From assembly GCA_041690035.1 (NCBI GenBank), contig JBDNFC010000078.1, positions 1 to 18,472 of the forward strand: 18,472 nucleotides of DNA, given 5' to 3'. The notes beneath the pieces are model-generated. The model saw nothing but the letters and a program-made list of their open reading frames with translations, had not been told where the DNA came from and ran no database searches. Positions within the stretch are counted from its first letter, which is position 1, and the number at the start of each line of letters is the position of its first letter. The stretch comes from CALSPH01 sp041690035. GTDB taxonomy: Bacteria; Bacteroidota; Bacteroidia; NS11-12g; UBA955. A program made the position numbers and the translations under genes. This document shows positions 7,275 through 15,594 of the stretch, one piece after another.

Positions 7275-7307
7275 TTGGGTTTATTAATAGCCATCCAATC
7301 AGGCAGT

Positions 7308-8216
7308 TTAAAAACTACTCAATGCTCTAAATTGATTGATTCTTTCTGCAATGGATTCTTGTGTAATATTTATCAAAGCATCAGTACCGAATGCTTGCAC
7401 ACAGAAACTTGCTGTTGCACTGCCATAGACCACTGCCTTTTTCATATTTTCAAAACTCAAATCATTGGTTTTGGCCAAATAGCCTATAAATCCACCTGCA
7501 AAGCTGTCGCCTGCACCTGTTGGGTCTTTTACATCGTCTAATAACAATGCAGGAGCTATAAAGACATCATTGCCATGAAATAATATTGCGCCATGTTCTC
7601 CCTTTTTAATAATTAAATACTTGGGACCCATTGTAAAGATTTTTTGAGCTGCTTTGCTTAAAAAATACTCGCCACTCAATTGACGAGCTTCCTCATCATT
7701 GATAACCAACACATCAATTTTCTTGATTACAGCCAACAAATCATCCAAAGCTATATCCATCCAGAAATTCATAGTGTCCAGCACAATTAATTTAGGTTTT
7801 GTTTTAAGCCTATTTAAAACTGTCATTTGTACAGCAGGAGTTAAATTACCCAACATGAGGTACTCTGTTTCCGAATAATTATCAGGAATAACAGGGTCAA
7901 AGTTTTGCAAAACATTGAGTTCTGTAATCAAAGTCTCTCTTTCATTGAGGTTTTGAGAGTATTTTCCACTCCAAAAAAAAGATTTTTCGCCTTTTTTTAT
8001 TTGTACGCCATCCAAATTGATAGATTTGTTTTTTAGCATTTGTAAAAATTCTTGCGGAAAATCATCGCCAACCACAGAAACTATATTGATATTACTATAC
8101 AAATTAGCTGCTGCCAAACTAATATATGTGGCTGCCCCACCAATAATTTTGTCTGTTTTTCCGAAAGGTGTTTCTATGGCATCAAAAGCCATTGTGCCAA
8201 TAACCAATAAACTCAT
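7308..8216 (-). CDS. PfkB-family carbohydrate/nucleoside kinase
   Basis: A 302-residue ribokinase-fold kinase that would transfer a phosphate from ATP to a sugar or nucleoside. Seen motifs: the N-terminal IIGGAATYISLAAANL substrate-site block (residues 24-39), the NDEE (N-x-x-E) Mg/phosphate motif at 173-176, and DPTGAGDSFAGG at 231-242, with the catalytic base Asp237 in the anion hole. The DTMNFWMDI block near 147-155 marks a subfamily that I recall across Bacteroidota; its substrate is not known to me. I chose ATG 8216 over an upstream in-frame start at 8285 because homology begins at MSLLVIGTMAFD and a -7 promoter box lies 4 nt upstream of this ATG. It follows the glycan operon but has its own promoter, so a role in glycan synthesis is unproven. 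Confidence 0.9.
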   Translation of the reverse strand: MSLLVIGTMAFDAIETPFGKTDKIIGGAATYISLAAANLYSNINIVSVVGDDFPQEFLQMLKNKSINLDGVQIKKGEKSFFWSGKYSQNLNERETLITELNVLQNFDPVIPDNYSETEYLMLGNLTPAVQMTVLNRLKTKPKLIVLDTMNFWMDIALDDLLAVIKKIDVLVINDEEARQLSGEYFLSKAAQKIFTMGPKYLIIKKGEHGAILFHGNDVFIAPALLLDDVKDPTGAGDSFAGGFIGYLAKTNDLSFENMKKAVVYGSATASFCVQAFGTDALINITQESIAERINQFRALSSF

Positions 8217-8220
8217 GGGG

Positions 8221-8228
8221 CAAAGATA
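8221..8228 (-). promoter_or_regulatory. -7 box (TATCTTTG) abutting the pfkB start codon
   Basis: On the minus strand TATCTTTG, a full match to TAnnTTTG, is followed by CCCC and then the ATG of the kinase gene. With the usual -7 geometry, transcription starts at about the A of the ATG, so the message would be leaderless. No clear -33 TTTG is seen at 19-20 nt. The 78-nt gap to the preceding glycosyltransferase gene holds nothing else that I can identify. Confidence 0.5.
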
Positions 8229-8294
8229 AGGGCTATTTTTGCATTCTACTAGTTTGAGATTAAATTTATCATTCAATGCCAACAAACCAATATA

Positions 8295-9080
8295 TTAATC
8301 AATAACAAGTCTTGAATTTTTTAAAAATGCCTTAAGCCTATTTTTTTGCCAAAAAAATAAATACTTTTTTTCTGAATAGGCATTAAAAAGTTTAAAATAT
8401 TGATCATTTACTGTTATATTTAAGCGCCAATTTAAGGCAAGCCTTCTTACCTCTCTTGCATTTATTTTTTCTTCATCACATTTTATAGCATTATTCTTTT
8501 TATAGTCAATTAATGGGATTTCTAAATTTGCAAAAATTAAATTATTTTTTGCACAAGAAAACCAAAAATCGTAATCCTCTGCCCTATTCAATGTATTGTT
8601 ATATTTAACTACTTTGCCCCAAAAATCTGGTCTGTTTCTAATCATGATAGAAGAATTAACCATTGGATTGTTAAAAATCAATTCGTTTAGTATTTCTTGG
8701 CTATTTAATTTCACTTTCCATCCTTGATATTTACTGTTGATAATTAGTCCTCCCCCTAATATATCAATATTTTCGTTTTTATTTAAATAGTTTATTTGAG
8801 CACTAAACCGACTTTTTAAAGAACAGTCATCGGCATCATTAAAGGCTATAAAAGGAGTATTTAACTGCGGCAATATAAAATTATAGGCTTGGGCTTTATT
8901 GCAAATTGGAGCAGGCAATAAATGTATTATTGGGTTTAATGTCTCAAAATTAAAAACAGGGCGTTGGTAACATAAAAGATGCCAATTGAATGAAATATCT
9001 TGGTCTTTTAATCCTTTAAAGCAGTTTTGCAAAAATTTCTCATCTTGATGCAAATATGTAATTACATCTATTTTTACCAT
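8295..9080 (-). CDS. Family 2 glycosyltransferase
   Basis: A 261-residue GT-A-fold glycosyltransferase that would add one sugar from a nucleotide donor to a growing surface glycan. The N-terminal strand KIDVITYLHQDEKFLQNC begins the nucleotide-binding domain; the DxD motif is in AFNDADD (Asp82-Ala-Asp84) for metal and donor binding; NRAEDYDFWFSCAK holds the acidic E-D motif that usually supplies the catalytic base. No membrane helix is seen; the C-terminal YLFFWQKNRLKAFL is amphipathic and may touch the membrane. I chose ATG 9080, overlapping the preceding stop by 7 nt, because homology starts there. It is the last gene of the long minus-strand run. Donor and acceptor are unknown. Confidence 0.88.
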   Translation of the reverse strand: MVKIDVITYLHQDEKFLQNCFKGLKDQDISFNWHLLCYQRPVFNFETLNPIIHLLPAPICNKAQAYNFILPQLNTPFIAFNDADDCSLKSRFSAQINYLNKNENIDILGGGLIINSKYQGWKVKLNSQEILNELIFNNPMVNSSIMIRNRPDFWGKVVKYNNTLNRAEDYDFWFSCAKNNLIFANLEIPLIDYKKNNAIKCDEEKINAREVRRLALNWRLNITVNDQYFKLFNAYSEKKYLFFWQKNRLKAFLKNSRLVID

Positions 9081-9874
9081 GAGGGTATTTTTATCCAATT
9101 GCTAAGTCTTTTGGCGGGATTTACATTTTTTAATTTTTCTGATAAAAACCACTTATCGGGACAGATTACTGTATTTTTATCTTGATGAAATAAAAAGGCT
9201 GCCCAAAAACTAAAACTACTATTAGCAATAATAATATGAGTAAAGTTACTCATAGCCATTAAATCTTTTTGAGGTGAATTATTATTTACCCAAACGCAAT
9301 GATAACGCTTTAAAAATTTGAATTGAAACGTTTCTGGGGTATCAGAAAAAAGATAAAAGACTGGGTTATTTACTAATGATTGTATTTTTTCAAAAGCCTG
9401 TTGATAGTATAATTCTGGCAGGTTGCCCAAAATGGTTTTATTATTAGAAGAAAAATAATCTCCCCCCCTAAAATGAACAGCAACATCACTTATAGGATTA
9501 GGAGTAAAATTCCAATGAATTAAATCTTCCATTCGGATTTGATGCATAAAAAAAACAGGATCTTGCCAATATCCATCTAAAAAACAATTTAGAGGAAATT
9601 TTATAAAAATTGGCTTCTGTTGTTGATTTTCCTTTAAATAAAAGCGCTGATTTAGAGGCCGAAATTGATCTAATAGCCTAAAAATAAAAGGACGATTTAG
9701 CTTTATAAGTGTGGTTGTTTTGACAGGTTCTTTTAGCAAGCAATTTATATCTGAAATAGATTGCTCATTCAAGACAAATTGGCAATTTGTAGCGTGTAGC
9801 TTAGCTTGAGTTTTTGCAGCAGCAAATTGAAAAAGTTGATTTCCCAAACCGCCTTTTAGCAGAGCGTAAATCAT
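9074..9874 (-). CDS. GT11-family glycosyltransferase (alpha-1,2-fucosyltransferase-like)
   Basis: A 266-residue protein. Three GT11 signatures are clear: the N-terminal GGLGNQLFQFAAAK (residues 8-21), the donor-binding VAVHFRGGDY (131-140) and a C-terminal IIIANSSFSFWAAFL. GT11 enzymes transfer fucose from GDP-fucose to galactose in alpha-1,2 linkage. The common HxRRGDY motif here reads HFRGGDY, a variant that I believe also occurs in active members. Its codons form a run of seven G (plus-strand C tract 9462-9468). The ATG overlaps the wzz-like stop by 4 nt (ATGA). No GDP-fucose biosynthesis genes are in the window, so the real donor is unconfirmed. Confidence 0.88.
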   Translation of the reverse strand: MIYALLKGGLGNQLFQFAAAKTQAKLHATNCQFVLNEQSISDINCLLKEPVKTTTLIKLNRPFIFRLLDQFRPLNQRFYLKENQQQKPIFIKFPLNCFLDGYWQDPVFFMHQIRMEDLIHWNFTPNPISDVAVHFRGGDYFSSNNKTILGNLPELYYQQAFEKIQSLVNNPVFYLFSDTPETFQFKFLKRYHCVWVNNNSPQKDLMAMSNFTHIIIANSSFSFWAAFLFHQDKNTVICPDKWFLSEKLKNVNPAKRLSNWIKIPSW

Positions 9875-10932
9875 TTTCTTTGTTCATTTTTATATATCTC
9901 TTTTTGTTTTCTTAAAAAATCTAGTCCAAGAATAATGCCACCCGAAAGTGCAAATATGCCCAAAAAACCTAAAGCGAAGCCAATTATTCCTTTTTTTACC
10001 TTTGAAGGCTCAATAATTGCCAATGGCAACCTGACATCATCTATCACTTGCACAAAAGGTGTTTCTTGCACCAAAGACATACTTGCAGCTGCAAGACTTT
10101 TTGCAGCCTCTTGCAGCATACCTGAAGATAGGCCAATATCTCTTTGTACAGACTGTTGTGGCACTCTATCAGCCATAAAAACAAATTCACCACTTTGATC
10201 TTGCAATTTAGCCAATGATTGCTCTTGACCGCTTACTTTTCCTGTTAGTGCATCATATCTGTTTTTTGCATACTCATAAATAATTCTTGACTTTGCAGTT
10301 TTTTTCTCCGTATAATAATTTATTAGAGTTATCACTAAATTATCAATAAATGCTTTTGTAAATTCTTGATTGGTATGTATAAAGGAAATACTAAAAATAC
10401 CCTCATCACTTTTTAAAGGAGTATAGCTTGCGCCAATATTGATGGCACTATTTCTTAAAAAACCATCTTTTTCTTCGCTAGTGTCTCTTTTATAATTAGA
10501 GGTATAACTATAATTCTCCCAATTTTTATCTCCTTTCCATGCATCTCTAAAGCCATTTATTTTAATATAATGATTTATCAGCAATTCAGAATCGCCATTG
10601 ATATAGGCATTTGTTAGCAAGGTGCGCTCTATCATACTGTGTGATTTTAGTAACTCCAAAAGAATTGTTTTATTACCCCCACCGCCTGAACTTGGAAGCA
10701 AAATGCCCATCGCGGTACTAAGTCCAGCTCCTCCGCTTACATCATCGCTGCTTAGCATAAAGGTAGTTGTGCCCATGTATTGCAATGGTTTATTGGTTTC
10801 TTTTTTATAAAATACAAAAGCTAAAATAATTCCACTAAGGAGTGAAATAAAAAACCATAACCTGAGTTTTATCCAATACCCTTTGATAATGGCAAATATT
10901 TCAAAAAAATTTGTTGATTTTTCGTTCTCCAT
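9871..10932 (-). CDS. Wzz-type polysaccharide chain-length determinant, no kinase domain
   Basis: A 353-residue inner-membrane polysaccharide co-polymerase. Two membrane helices bracket a large periplasmic domain: about residues 24-43 (WFFISLLSGIILAFVFY) and about 315-337 (IIGFALGFLGIFALSGGIIL), preceded by the EPSKVKKG junction typical of the family. The periplasmic part contains a Gly-rich stretch (SSGGGGNK) and a long helix near 215-265. No Walker motif or Tyr-rich tail follows the second helix, so it lacks the BY-kinase half found in many capsule systems. It would set glycan length and contact the SLBB export protein encoded 4 nt upstream. Start ATG 10932. Confidence 0.85.
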   Translation of the reverse strand: MENEKSTNFFEIFAIIKGYWIKLRLWFFISLLSGIILAFVFYKKETNKPLQYMGTTTFMLSSDDVSGGAGLSTAMGILLPSSGGGGNKTILLELLKSHSMIERTLLTNAYINGDSELLINHYIKINGFRDAWKGDKNWENYSYTSNYKRDTSEEKDGFLRNSAINIGASYTPLKSDEGIFSISFIHTNQEFTKAFIDNLVITLINYYTEKKTAKSRIIYEYAKNRYDALTGKVSGQEQSLAKLQDQSGEFVFMADRVPQQSVQRDIGLSSGMLQEAAKSLAAASMSLVQETPFVQVIDDVRLPLAIIEPSKVKKGIIGFALGFLGIFALSGGIILGLDFLRKQKEIYKNEQRK

Positions 10933-10936
10933 CTTG

Positions 10937-13657
10937 TTATCTGCCTAAAGACAAATTAATAATTGCAATCAATGTCAAAGCTGTAGTAACAGTTGTTAAT
11001 GCTTTTGTCAAAGCTTGATCAAAACTAAACTTTTTGCCTTTTTTATTTGATTTAGATGGCACTGTGATGATAGACCCTAATCTAACTTTAGGATAAACCT
11101 TAAAGAAAATATAATTTTTTGTCCTCACATTTCTACCATTGGCATACTGCACATACACCTGTTTTTTAGATGCCTCAGCATCAAAACCACCTGCCATTTT
11201 AGTGATATAAAATTTAGCTCGCCTTCCTTTTACATAATAAGAAGCAATATATTCTTCAGATTTATTTTCAATACTTCCTGTTATCCTAACAGTTTGGTCG
11301 ATTCTTGGTACAACAAGGGTGTCAGATTGGGCTAAAAAATAATTAAACCTAGACTTTTTAAACCTTTGTGCTCTATGTAAATTGACAATTAGTCTAACAC
11401 TTTGAGTATCTTTATAAGTTCTTCGATATTCAGCACCATTTAGAAAAGCATATTCTGTAAACCCACCTGCTCGTTTTACAACATCTAAAATGCGTTCGTC
11501 TTTCTTAGTTATAGCATAATATCCAGGGTATTTAACTTCACCTGATAAATAGATTAAATTTTGAGGATTAAAATATGCTTTACGCACAAAAATTTGATCT
11601 AAAGGATTAATTATGATAGATGATGCCACATTATCTAAATCAAAATTTTTGTTAATACTATAACTTATTAACCTATTATTGGGTAAGGGATCAAGGGCAT
11701 GAGTTAAGGAATCATAAACTGCAATGGACACAATTTCTATAATAGTAAATTCTGCAGAACTTTTTATGCCACCACTCATTAATAAAACATCTTTTAAGGT
11801 TAAATTATTTCTATATTCCATGCTCCCTGCCTTATTAACCTCACCATAAACCTCTACTTTAAACTTTTCTAAAATAGAGGGTTTGGGATACACTTTTATT
11901 ACATCCCTTCTTTTTAACAATGCATCTTCAATAATATTATTTTTTGCATCAAATGCCAATGGCAATAAAGAGAGTGTAAAATCTGGATTAATTCTCTCTA
12001 TTAAAACGCGGTATGCATAGCCTTGTTCCTGTATACCTCCGCTTAACAAAATTAAGTCAGATGCTTTCATGCCTTCTACAAACTCAATTTTCTGCGGATT
12101 GCGCACAAATCCTTCTGTGCTCACAAAGGCATTGTCAATATAGGCTTGTTTTGTAAAAATATACAATTCGTCATTTTGTGATAATAATAAATTTTCAGAA
12201 ATCGATGGATTTTCGATTACATCTTGGGGTTTAAAAACAAAATAAGACTTACTCATATCCTTATTTAATCTAATTAAAAAAGCACGTTCATTAGATACAT
12301 CACGCTGCAATCCATTAGCTCTTTTTATGAGGTCTGCTATTTTTTCGTTTGGCAAAATTGCATATACACCAGGAAAATTGACTCCCCCAATAATTTTGGC
12401 AACATAGGGCGCGGTTACTGATAAGGTTTTAAAATTTAACTTATCGCCATCAAAAAGCATAAAATTTTTATTAATTTTCACAAAAGAATCCCAATTTAAG
12501 CTCAAATTTACAGCATTATTATTATTGTATAACCTACTTATTACAACATCTTTTGTGTATGCGGTAGAGAGCAAACCAGCGGCATATACTATAAGTTCAT
12601 TTAACCCCTCATTTTTCTTTAATTCGTATTTTCCGGGTCTTCTAAGCCCTCCAAAAACTTCTACAATATTTTCTGCTGTGGGTACAAGAAGGTGATCATT
12701 ATTTTGTAAAAAAATCTCACTGTTTTGTTTTCCACCAAAAAGGTATGCATACAAATCAAAACTATCTACTACAACACCTCCTCTTTGTACCCTAATATTT
12801 CTTAATGAACCAATATTGGTGGGACCTCCAGCAACACTCAATATATTAAATACTGAATTTAAAGCAGGTAAAGTGTAAGTGCCTGGAGAAAAAACTTCTC
12901 CAGATACATGAACTGTAATTGTTCTAGAATTGCTCACAGACATATCAAAATTAGAGCCCACAAGATTGACAATTTGTGAAAATCTGGTTCGAAGCAATTC
13001 TCGGGTTTGAGTAACTGTTTTGCCTTTCACAAATACTTTTTGCATCTTTGGTATGGTTATAAAACCCGCCTCATCTACTGTGTAGCTGCCACTATATCCA
13101 GCTTTACCATAAATATCAACTTGTATTTGATCTCCTGTACCCAAAGTATAACTCTCACTTGGAGAGATATCGCTTGGCGTATTGATCATTCTTATATTTG
13201 CATTTCTAAAAAACTCTTGCCCATAAACTGTAGAAGGAGGAAACTTCTTATCCAAGTATCCATATTTTTCCAATTCAGTTTGAAGCATCATTTGCTCTTT
13301 TAGATAGAGTAATTCTAAATTTTTCTTTTTAATGCTTTTGTTAATTGAATCTTGTCTTGTAGTATCACCACTGCCATTTAAACTTGCCAACTCTTGTTCT
13401 AAAATAATTTTTTGTTTTTGCAATTCAATAAACTTATTGGATATTTCCAATTTTTTATTTTGGACATCCTGTGGATCTTGTTCTACTGAGGGCCCTGCAG
13501 CTGCTGGTCTAGATGTATCAGGCGCTGCTGCTGCTGGGGCTGCTCCAGTTAATCCACCAAAAATATTAGGAAAACCGCCACCAGCGGCAGGCATATTTTG
13601 AGCTTGCATTTTTCCAAAGATGATAAGAAATATGCTTAATATCGCTGTTTTTTTCAT
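10937..13657 (-). CDS. Wza-like polysaccharide export protein with multiple SLBB repeats
   Basis: A 906-residue exported protein, over twice the length of E. coli Wza. In order: a signal peptide (residues 1-20, ending MQAQ); a Gly/Ala/Pro-rich linker (21-60); a charged coiled coil (about 64-135); a Poly_export domain (about 163-250, starting SESYTLGTGDQIQVDIYG); then SLBB-type units. I count seven G-[EG]-x-x-x-P-G-like unit starts, among them HVSGEVFSPGTY (about 250), VFGGLRRPGKY (about 334), KIIGGVNFPGVY and YLSGEVKYPGYY; two of the seven are degenerate. A C-terminal hydrophobic helix (TTALTLIAIINLSLGR) may cross the outer membrane as in Wza. It probably forms the periplasm-spanning export channel working with the adjacent Wzz. 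Its ATG overlaps the rfbA stop by 4 nt. Confidence 0.92.
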   Translation of the reverse strand: MKKTAILSIFLIIFGKMQAQNMPAAGGGFPNIFGGLTGAAPAAAAPDTSRPAAAGPSVEQDPQDVQNKKLEISNKFIELQKQKIILEQELASLNGSGDTTRQDSINKSIKKKNLELLYLKEQMMLQTELEKYGYLDKKFPPSTVYGQEFFRNANIRMINTPSDISPSESYTLGTGDQIQVDIYGKAGYSGSYTVDEAGFITIPKMQKVFVKGKTVTQTRELLRTRFSQIVNLVGSNFDMSVSNSRTITVHVSGEVFSPGTYTLPALNSVFNILSVAGGPTNIGSLRNIRVQRGGVVVDSFDLYAYLFGGKQNSEIFLQNNDHLLVPTAENIVEVFGGLRRPGKYELKKNEGLNELIVYAAGLLSTAYTKDVVISRLYNNNNAVNLSLNWDSFVKINKNFMLFDGDKLNFKTLSVTAPYVAKIIGGVNFPGVYAILPNEKIADLIKRANGLQRDVSNERAFLIRLNKDMSKSYFVFKPQDVIENPSISENLLLSQNDELYIFTKQAYIDNAFVSTEGFVRNPQKIEFVEGMKASDLILLSGGIQEQGYAYRVLIERINPDFTLSLLPLAFDAKNNIIEDALLKRRDVIKVYPKPSILEKFKVEVYGEVNKAGSMEYRNNLTLKDVLLMSGGIKSSAEFTIIEIVSIAVYDSLTHALDPLPNNRLISYSINKNFDLDNVASSIIINPLDQIFVRKAYFNPQNLIYLSGEVKYPGYYAITKKDERILDVVKRAGGFTEYAFLNGAEYRRTYKDTQSVRLIVNLHRAQRFKKSRFNYFLAQSDTLVVPRIDQTVRITGSIENKSEEYIASYYVKGRRAKFYITKMAGGFDAEASKKQVYVQYANGRNVRTKNYIFFKVYPKVRLGSIITVPSKSNKKGKKFSFDQALTKALTTVTTALTLIAIINLSLGR

Positions 13658-14523
13658 TTTTTATAGTTAATTAAATTTAGCAAATAATTGCCATAGCCAC
13701 TTTTTACTAAAGGTGTGGCTAATTTTTGTAGCTCTGCTTTAGTGATATACCCCATTCGAAAAGCCACCTCCTCTATACAGCCAATTTTTAGCCCTTGCCT
13801 ATCTTCTATCACTTGCACAAATTGACCTGCTTGCATCAGCGATTGATGTGTACCTGTATCTAACCAAGCGGTTCCTCTGCCTAGCAAGCCAACACTTAAA
13901 TTGCCATTGGCTAAATATATTTTATTAATATCTGTAATTTCATATTCTCCGCGTGCTGAGGGAGCCAAGTTTTTTGCTATTTCTACAACTGAATTATCAT
14001 AAAAATATAAACCAGGAACAGCATAATTAGATTTGGGGGCTATTGGTTTTTCTTCAATACTTATTGCTTTCATTTGGTCATCAAATTCTACCACACCGTA
14101 TCTTTCAGGGTCCGACACATGATAGGCATATATTACTCCTCCTGTTGGGTTATTATTGGCCTGCAATAAATCTGCAAGGTGATTTCCAAAAAAAATATTA
14201 TCACCCAAAACCAAGGCTACTTTATCGTTGCCAATAAAAGATTCGCCCAATACAAAGGCTTGGGCTAGACCATTAGGCACGTCTTGTACTTGATAAGAAA
14301 ATTGACAACCCAAGCTTTTACCATCACCAAGCAAACGCTCAAAGTGCGGCAGATCATGCGGAGTGCTAATAATTAATATTTCTCTTATTCCTGCCATCAT
14401 AAGCGTGGATAAGGGATAGTAAATCATTGGCTTGTCATAAACAGGCATTAATTGCTTACTCATAGCCAATGTTAATGGATGTAGGCGGGTGCCAGAACCT
14501 CCAGCAAGAATAATACCTTTCAT
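13654..14523 (-). CDS. rfbA: Glucose-1-phosphate thymidylyltransferase
   Basis: A 289-residue enzyme that makes dTDP-glucose from dTTP and glucose-1-phosphate. Evidence: the nucleotide-binding MKGIILAGGSGTRLHPLT start (Gly8-Gly9, Arg13), KQLMPVYDKPMIYYPLSTLM, the metal/substrate motif VLGDNIFFG, and the EEKP and GTAWLDTGTH blocks typical of RmlA. I chose ATG 14523, where the signature begins, 10 nt after the rfbB stop; a frame extension to 14574 would overlap rfbB and adds only an Asn/Lys-rich stretch outside the family. It supplies the substrate for rfbB just upstream. rfbC and rfbD, needed for dTDP-rhamnose, are not in the window. Confidence 0.96.
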   Translation of the reverse strand: MKGIILAGGSGTRLHPLTLAMSKQLMPVYDKPMIYYPLSTLMMAGIREILIISTPHDLPHFERLLGDGKSLGCQFSYQVQDVPNGLAQAFVLGESFIGNDKVALVLGDNIFFGNHLADLLQANNNPTGGVIYAYHVSDPERYGVVEFDDQMKAISIEEKPIAPKSNYAVPGLYFYDNSVVEIAKNLAPSARGEYEITDINKIYLANGNLSVGLLGRGTAWLDTGTHQSLMQAGQFVQVIEDRQGLKIGCIEEVAFRMGYITKAELQKLATPLVKSGYGNYLLNLINYKK

Positions 14524-14533
14524 TTTTTTAGCT

Positions 14534-15589
14534 TTATTGATATTGTTGTTTATAAAATTTTTGATATTCGCCACTTGTTACATTTGTAAGCCAAGCCTGA
14601 TTTGCAAGATACCAATCTACAGTTTTTGCCAAACCCTGTTCAAAAGTAACAGAGGGTTTCCAATCTAAATTATTCATTAATTTACTAGAATCTATGGCGT
14701 ATCTCCAATCATGCCCTGCCCTGTCTTCTACATAAGTAATTAAAGATTCAGATGTTCCGAATGGGTTACCAAGTTTTTGATCCATAATTTTGCATAAAAG
14801 ACGTATTAAATCTATATTTTTCCACTCATTATTGCCTCCAATATTATAGGTTTCTCCCAAAATTCCGTTATGCAATATTTTATCTATGGCTTTTGCATGA
14901 TCTTCTACAAATAACCAATCTCTTACATTAGCCCCAGCACCATATACTGGCAAAGGTTTTTTTAGTTTTATATTATTAATAAATAGGGGTATTAATTTTT
15001 CCGGAAAATGATGTGAACCATAATTATTTGAACAATTAGAAATCTTTATCGGCATATTATAAGTATGATGCCAAGCCCTCACAAAATGGTCTGAGCAGGC
15101 CTTAGAAGCACTGTATGGGGAGTTTGGGCTGTAAGGGGTGGTTTCTACAAACTTTCCTACATCGCCCAAAGTGCCATAAACCTCGTCTGTGCTCACATGA
15201 TAAAACACGTGGCGCTCATCAAAGGTTTTATCTGCTTTTAGCCATACTTTTTTTGCTGCAGTTAGCAAGTTTACAGTACCTACTACATTGGTCATTACAA
15301 AATCCATTGGGCCAGAAATACTGCGATCCACATGACTTTCTGCAGCCAAATGAATGACCTTATCAAAGCCATATTTCTCAAATAAATTATTGATAAACTC
15401 CGAATCGCAGATGTCTCCTTTTATAAAATGATAATTTGGATGATGCGCTACATCAATCAAATTTTCTAAATTACCCGCGTAGGTTAATTTATCCAAATTA
15501 TAAATTTGATAGTTTGGATATTTATTTACAAATAACCTAACTACATGTGAGCCAATAAAACCTGCCCCGCCAGTTATCAATATTTTCAT
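14534..15589 (-). CDS. rfbB: dTDP-glucose 4,6-dehydratase
   Basis: A 351-residue extended short-chain dehydrogenase/reductase that converts dTDP-glucose to dTDP-4-keto-6-deoxyglucose with bound NAD. It shows the NAD-binding GGAGFIGS (7-14), the catalytic Thr134-Asp135-Glu136 in STDEVYG, and the YxxxK pair Tyr159/Lys163 in SPYSASKA. HLAAESHVDRSI and KLTYAGNLENL are further RmlB marks. Length is normal. The gene begins 5 nt after the stop of the FKBP isomerase gene, an unusual pairing that suggests shared transcription. The product is a branch point to rhamnose, fucosamine-like and other 6-deoxy sugars; which is made cannot be told here. Confidence 0.97.
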   Translation of the reverse strand: MKILITGGAGFIGSHVVRLFVNKYPNYQIYNLDKLTYAGNLENLIDVAHHPNYHFIKGDICDSEFINNLFEKYGFDKVIHLAAESHVDRSISGPMDFVMTNVVGTVNLLTAAKKVWLKADKTFDERHVFYHVSTDEVYGTLGDVGKFVETTPYSPNSPYSASKACSDHFVRAWHHTYNMPIKISNCSNNYGSHHFPEKLIPLFINNIKLKKPLPVYGAGANVRDWLFVEDHAKAIDKILHNGILGETYNIGGNNEWKNIDLIRLLCKIMDQKLGNPFGTSESLITYVEDRAGHDWRYAIDSSKLMNNLDWKPSVTFEQGLAKTVDWYLANQAWLTNVTSGEYQKFYKQQYQ

Positions 15590-15594
15590 TTTTG

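Noticed and set aside
7233..7294. Inverted repeat TTAATAAAC / GTTTATTAA around the convergent junction
   Set aside because: The 9-bp arms are A/T-rich and far apart, and the sequence is nearly self-palindromic; chance is likely.
7266..7541. Plus-strand open frame of 91 codons with many Cys
   Set aside because: It runs opposite the 3' end of the PfkB kinase gene and its composition is the shadow of that coding sequence.
8217..8285. Upstream extension of the PfkB kinase (MLALNDKFNLKL)
   Set aside because: No family homology, and the extension would translate through the -7 promoter box.
8295..10932. Glycosyltransferase/Wzz segment as a recent horizontally acquired island
   Set aside because: It looks AT-rich and lineage-variable in content, but there are no mobile genes, flanking repeats or tRNA, and I could not compute composition against the genome.
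13332..13601. Plus-strand open frame rich in Ala/Gly/Pro
   Set aside because: It is the complement of the Ala/Pro-rich linker and coiled coil of the SLBB export protein; low complexity, no start context.
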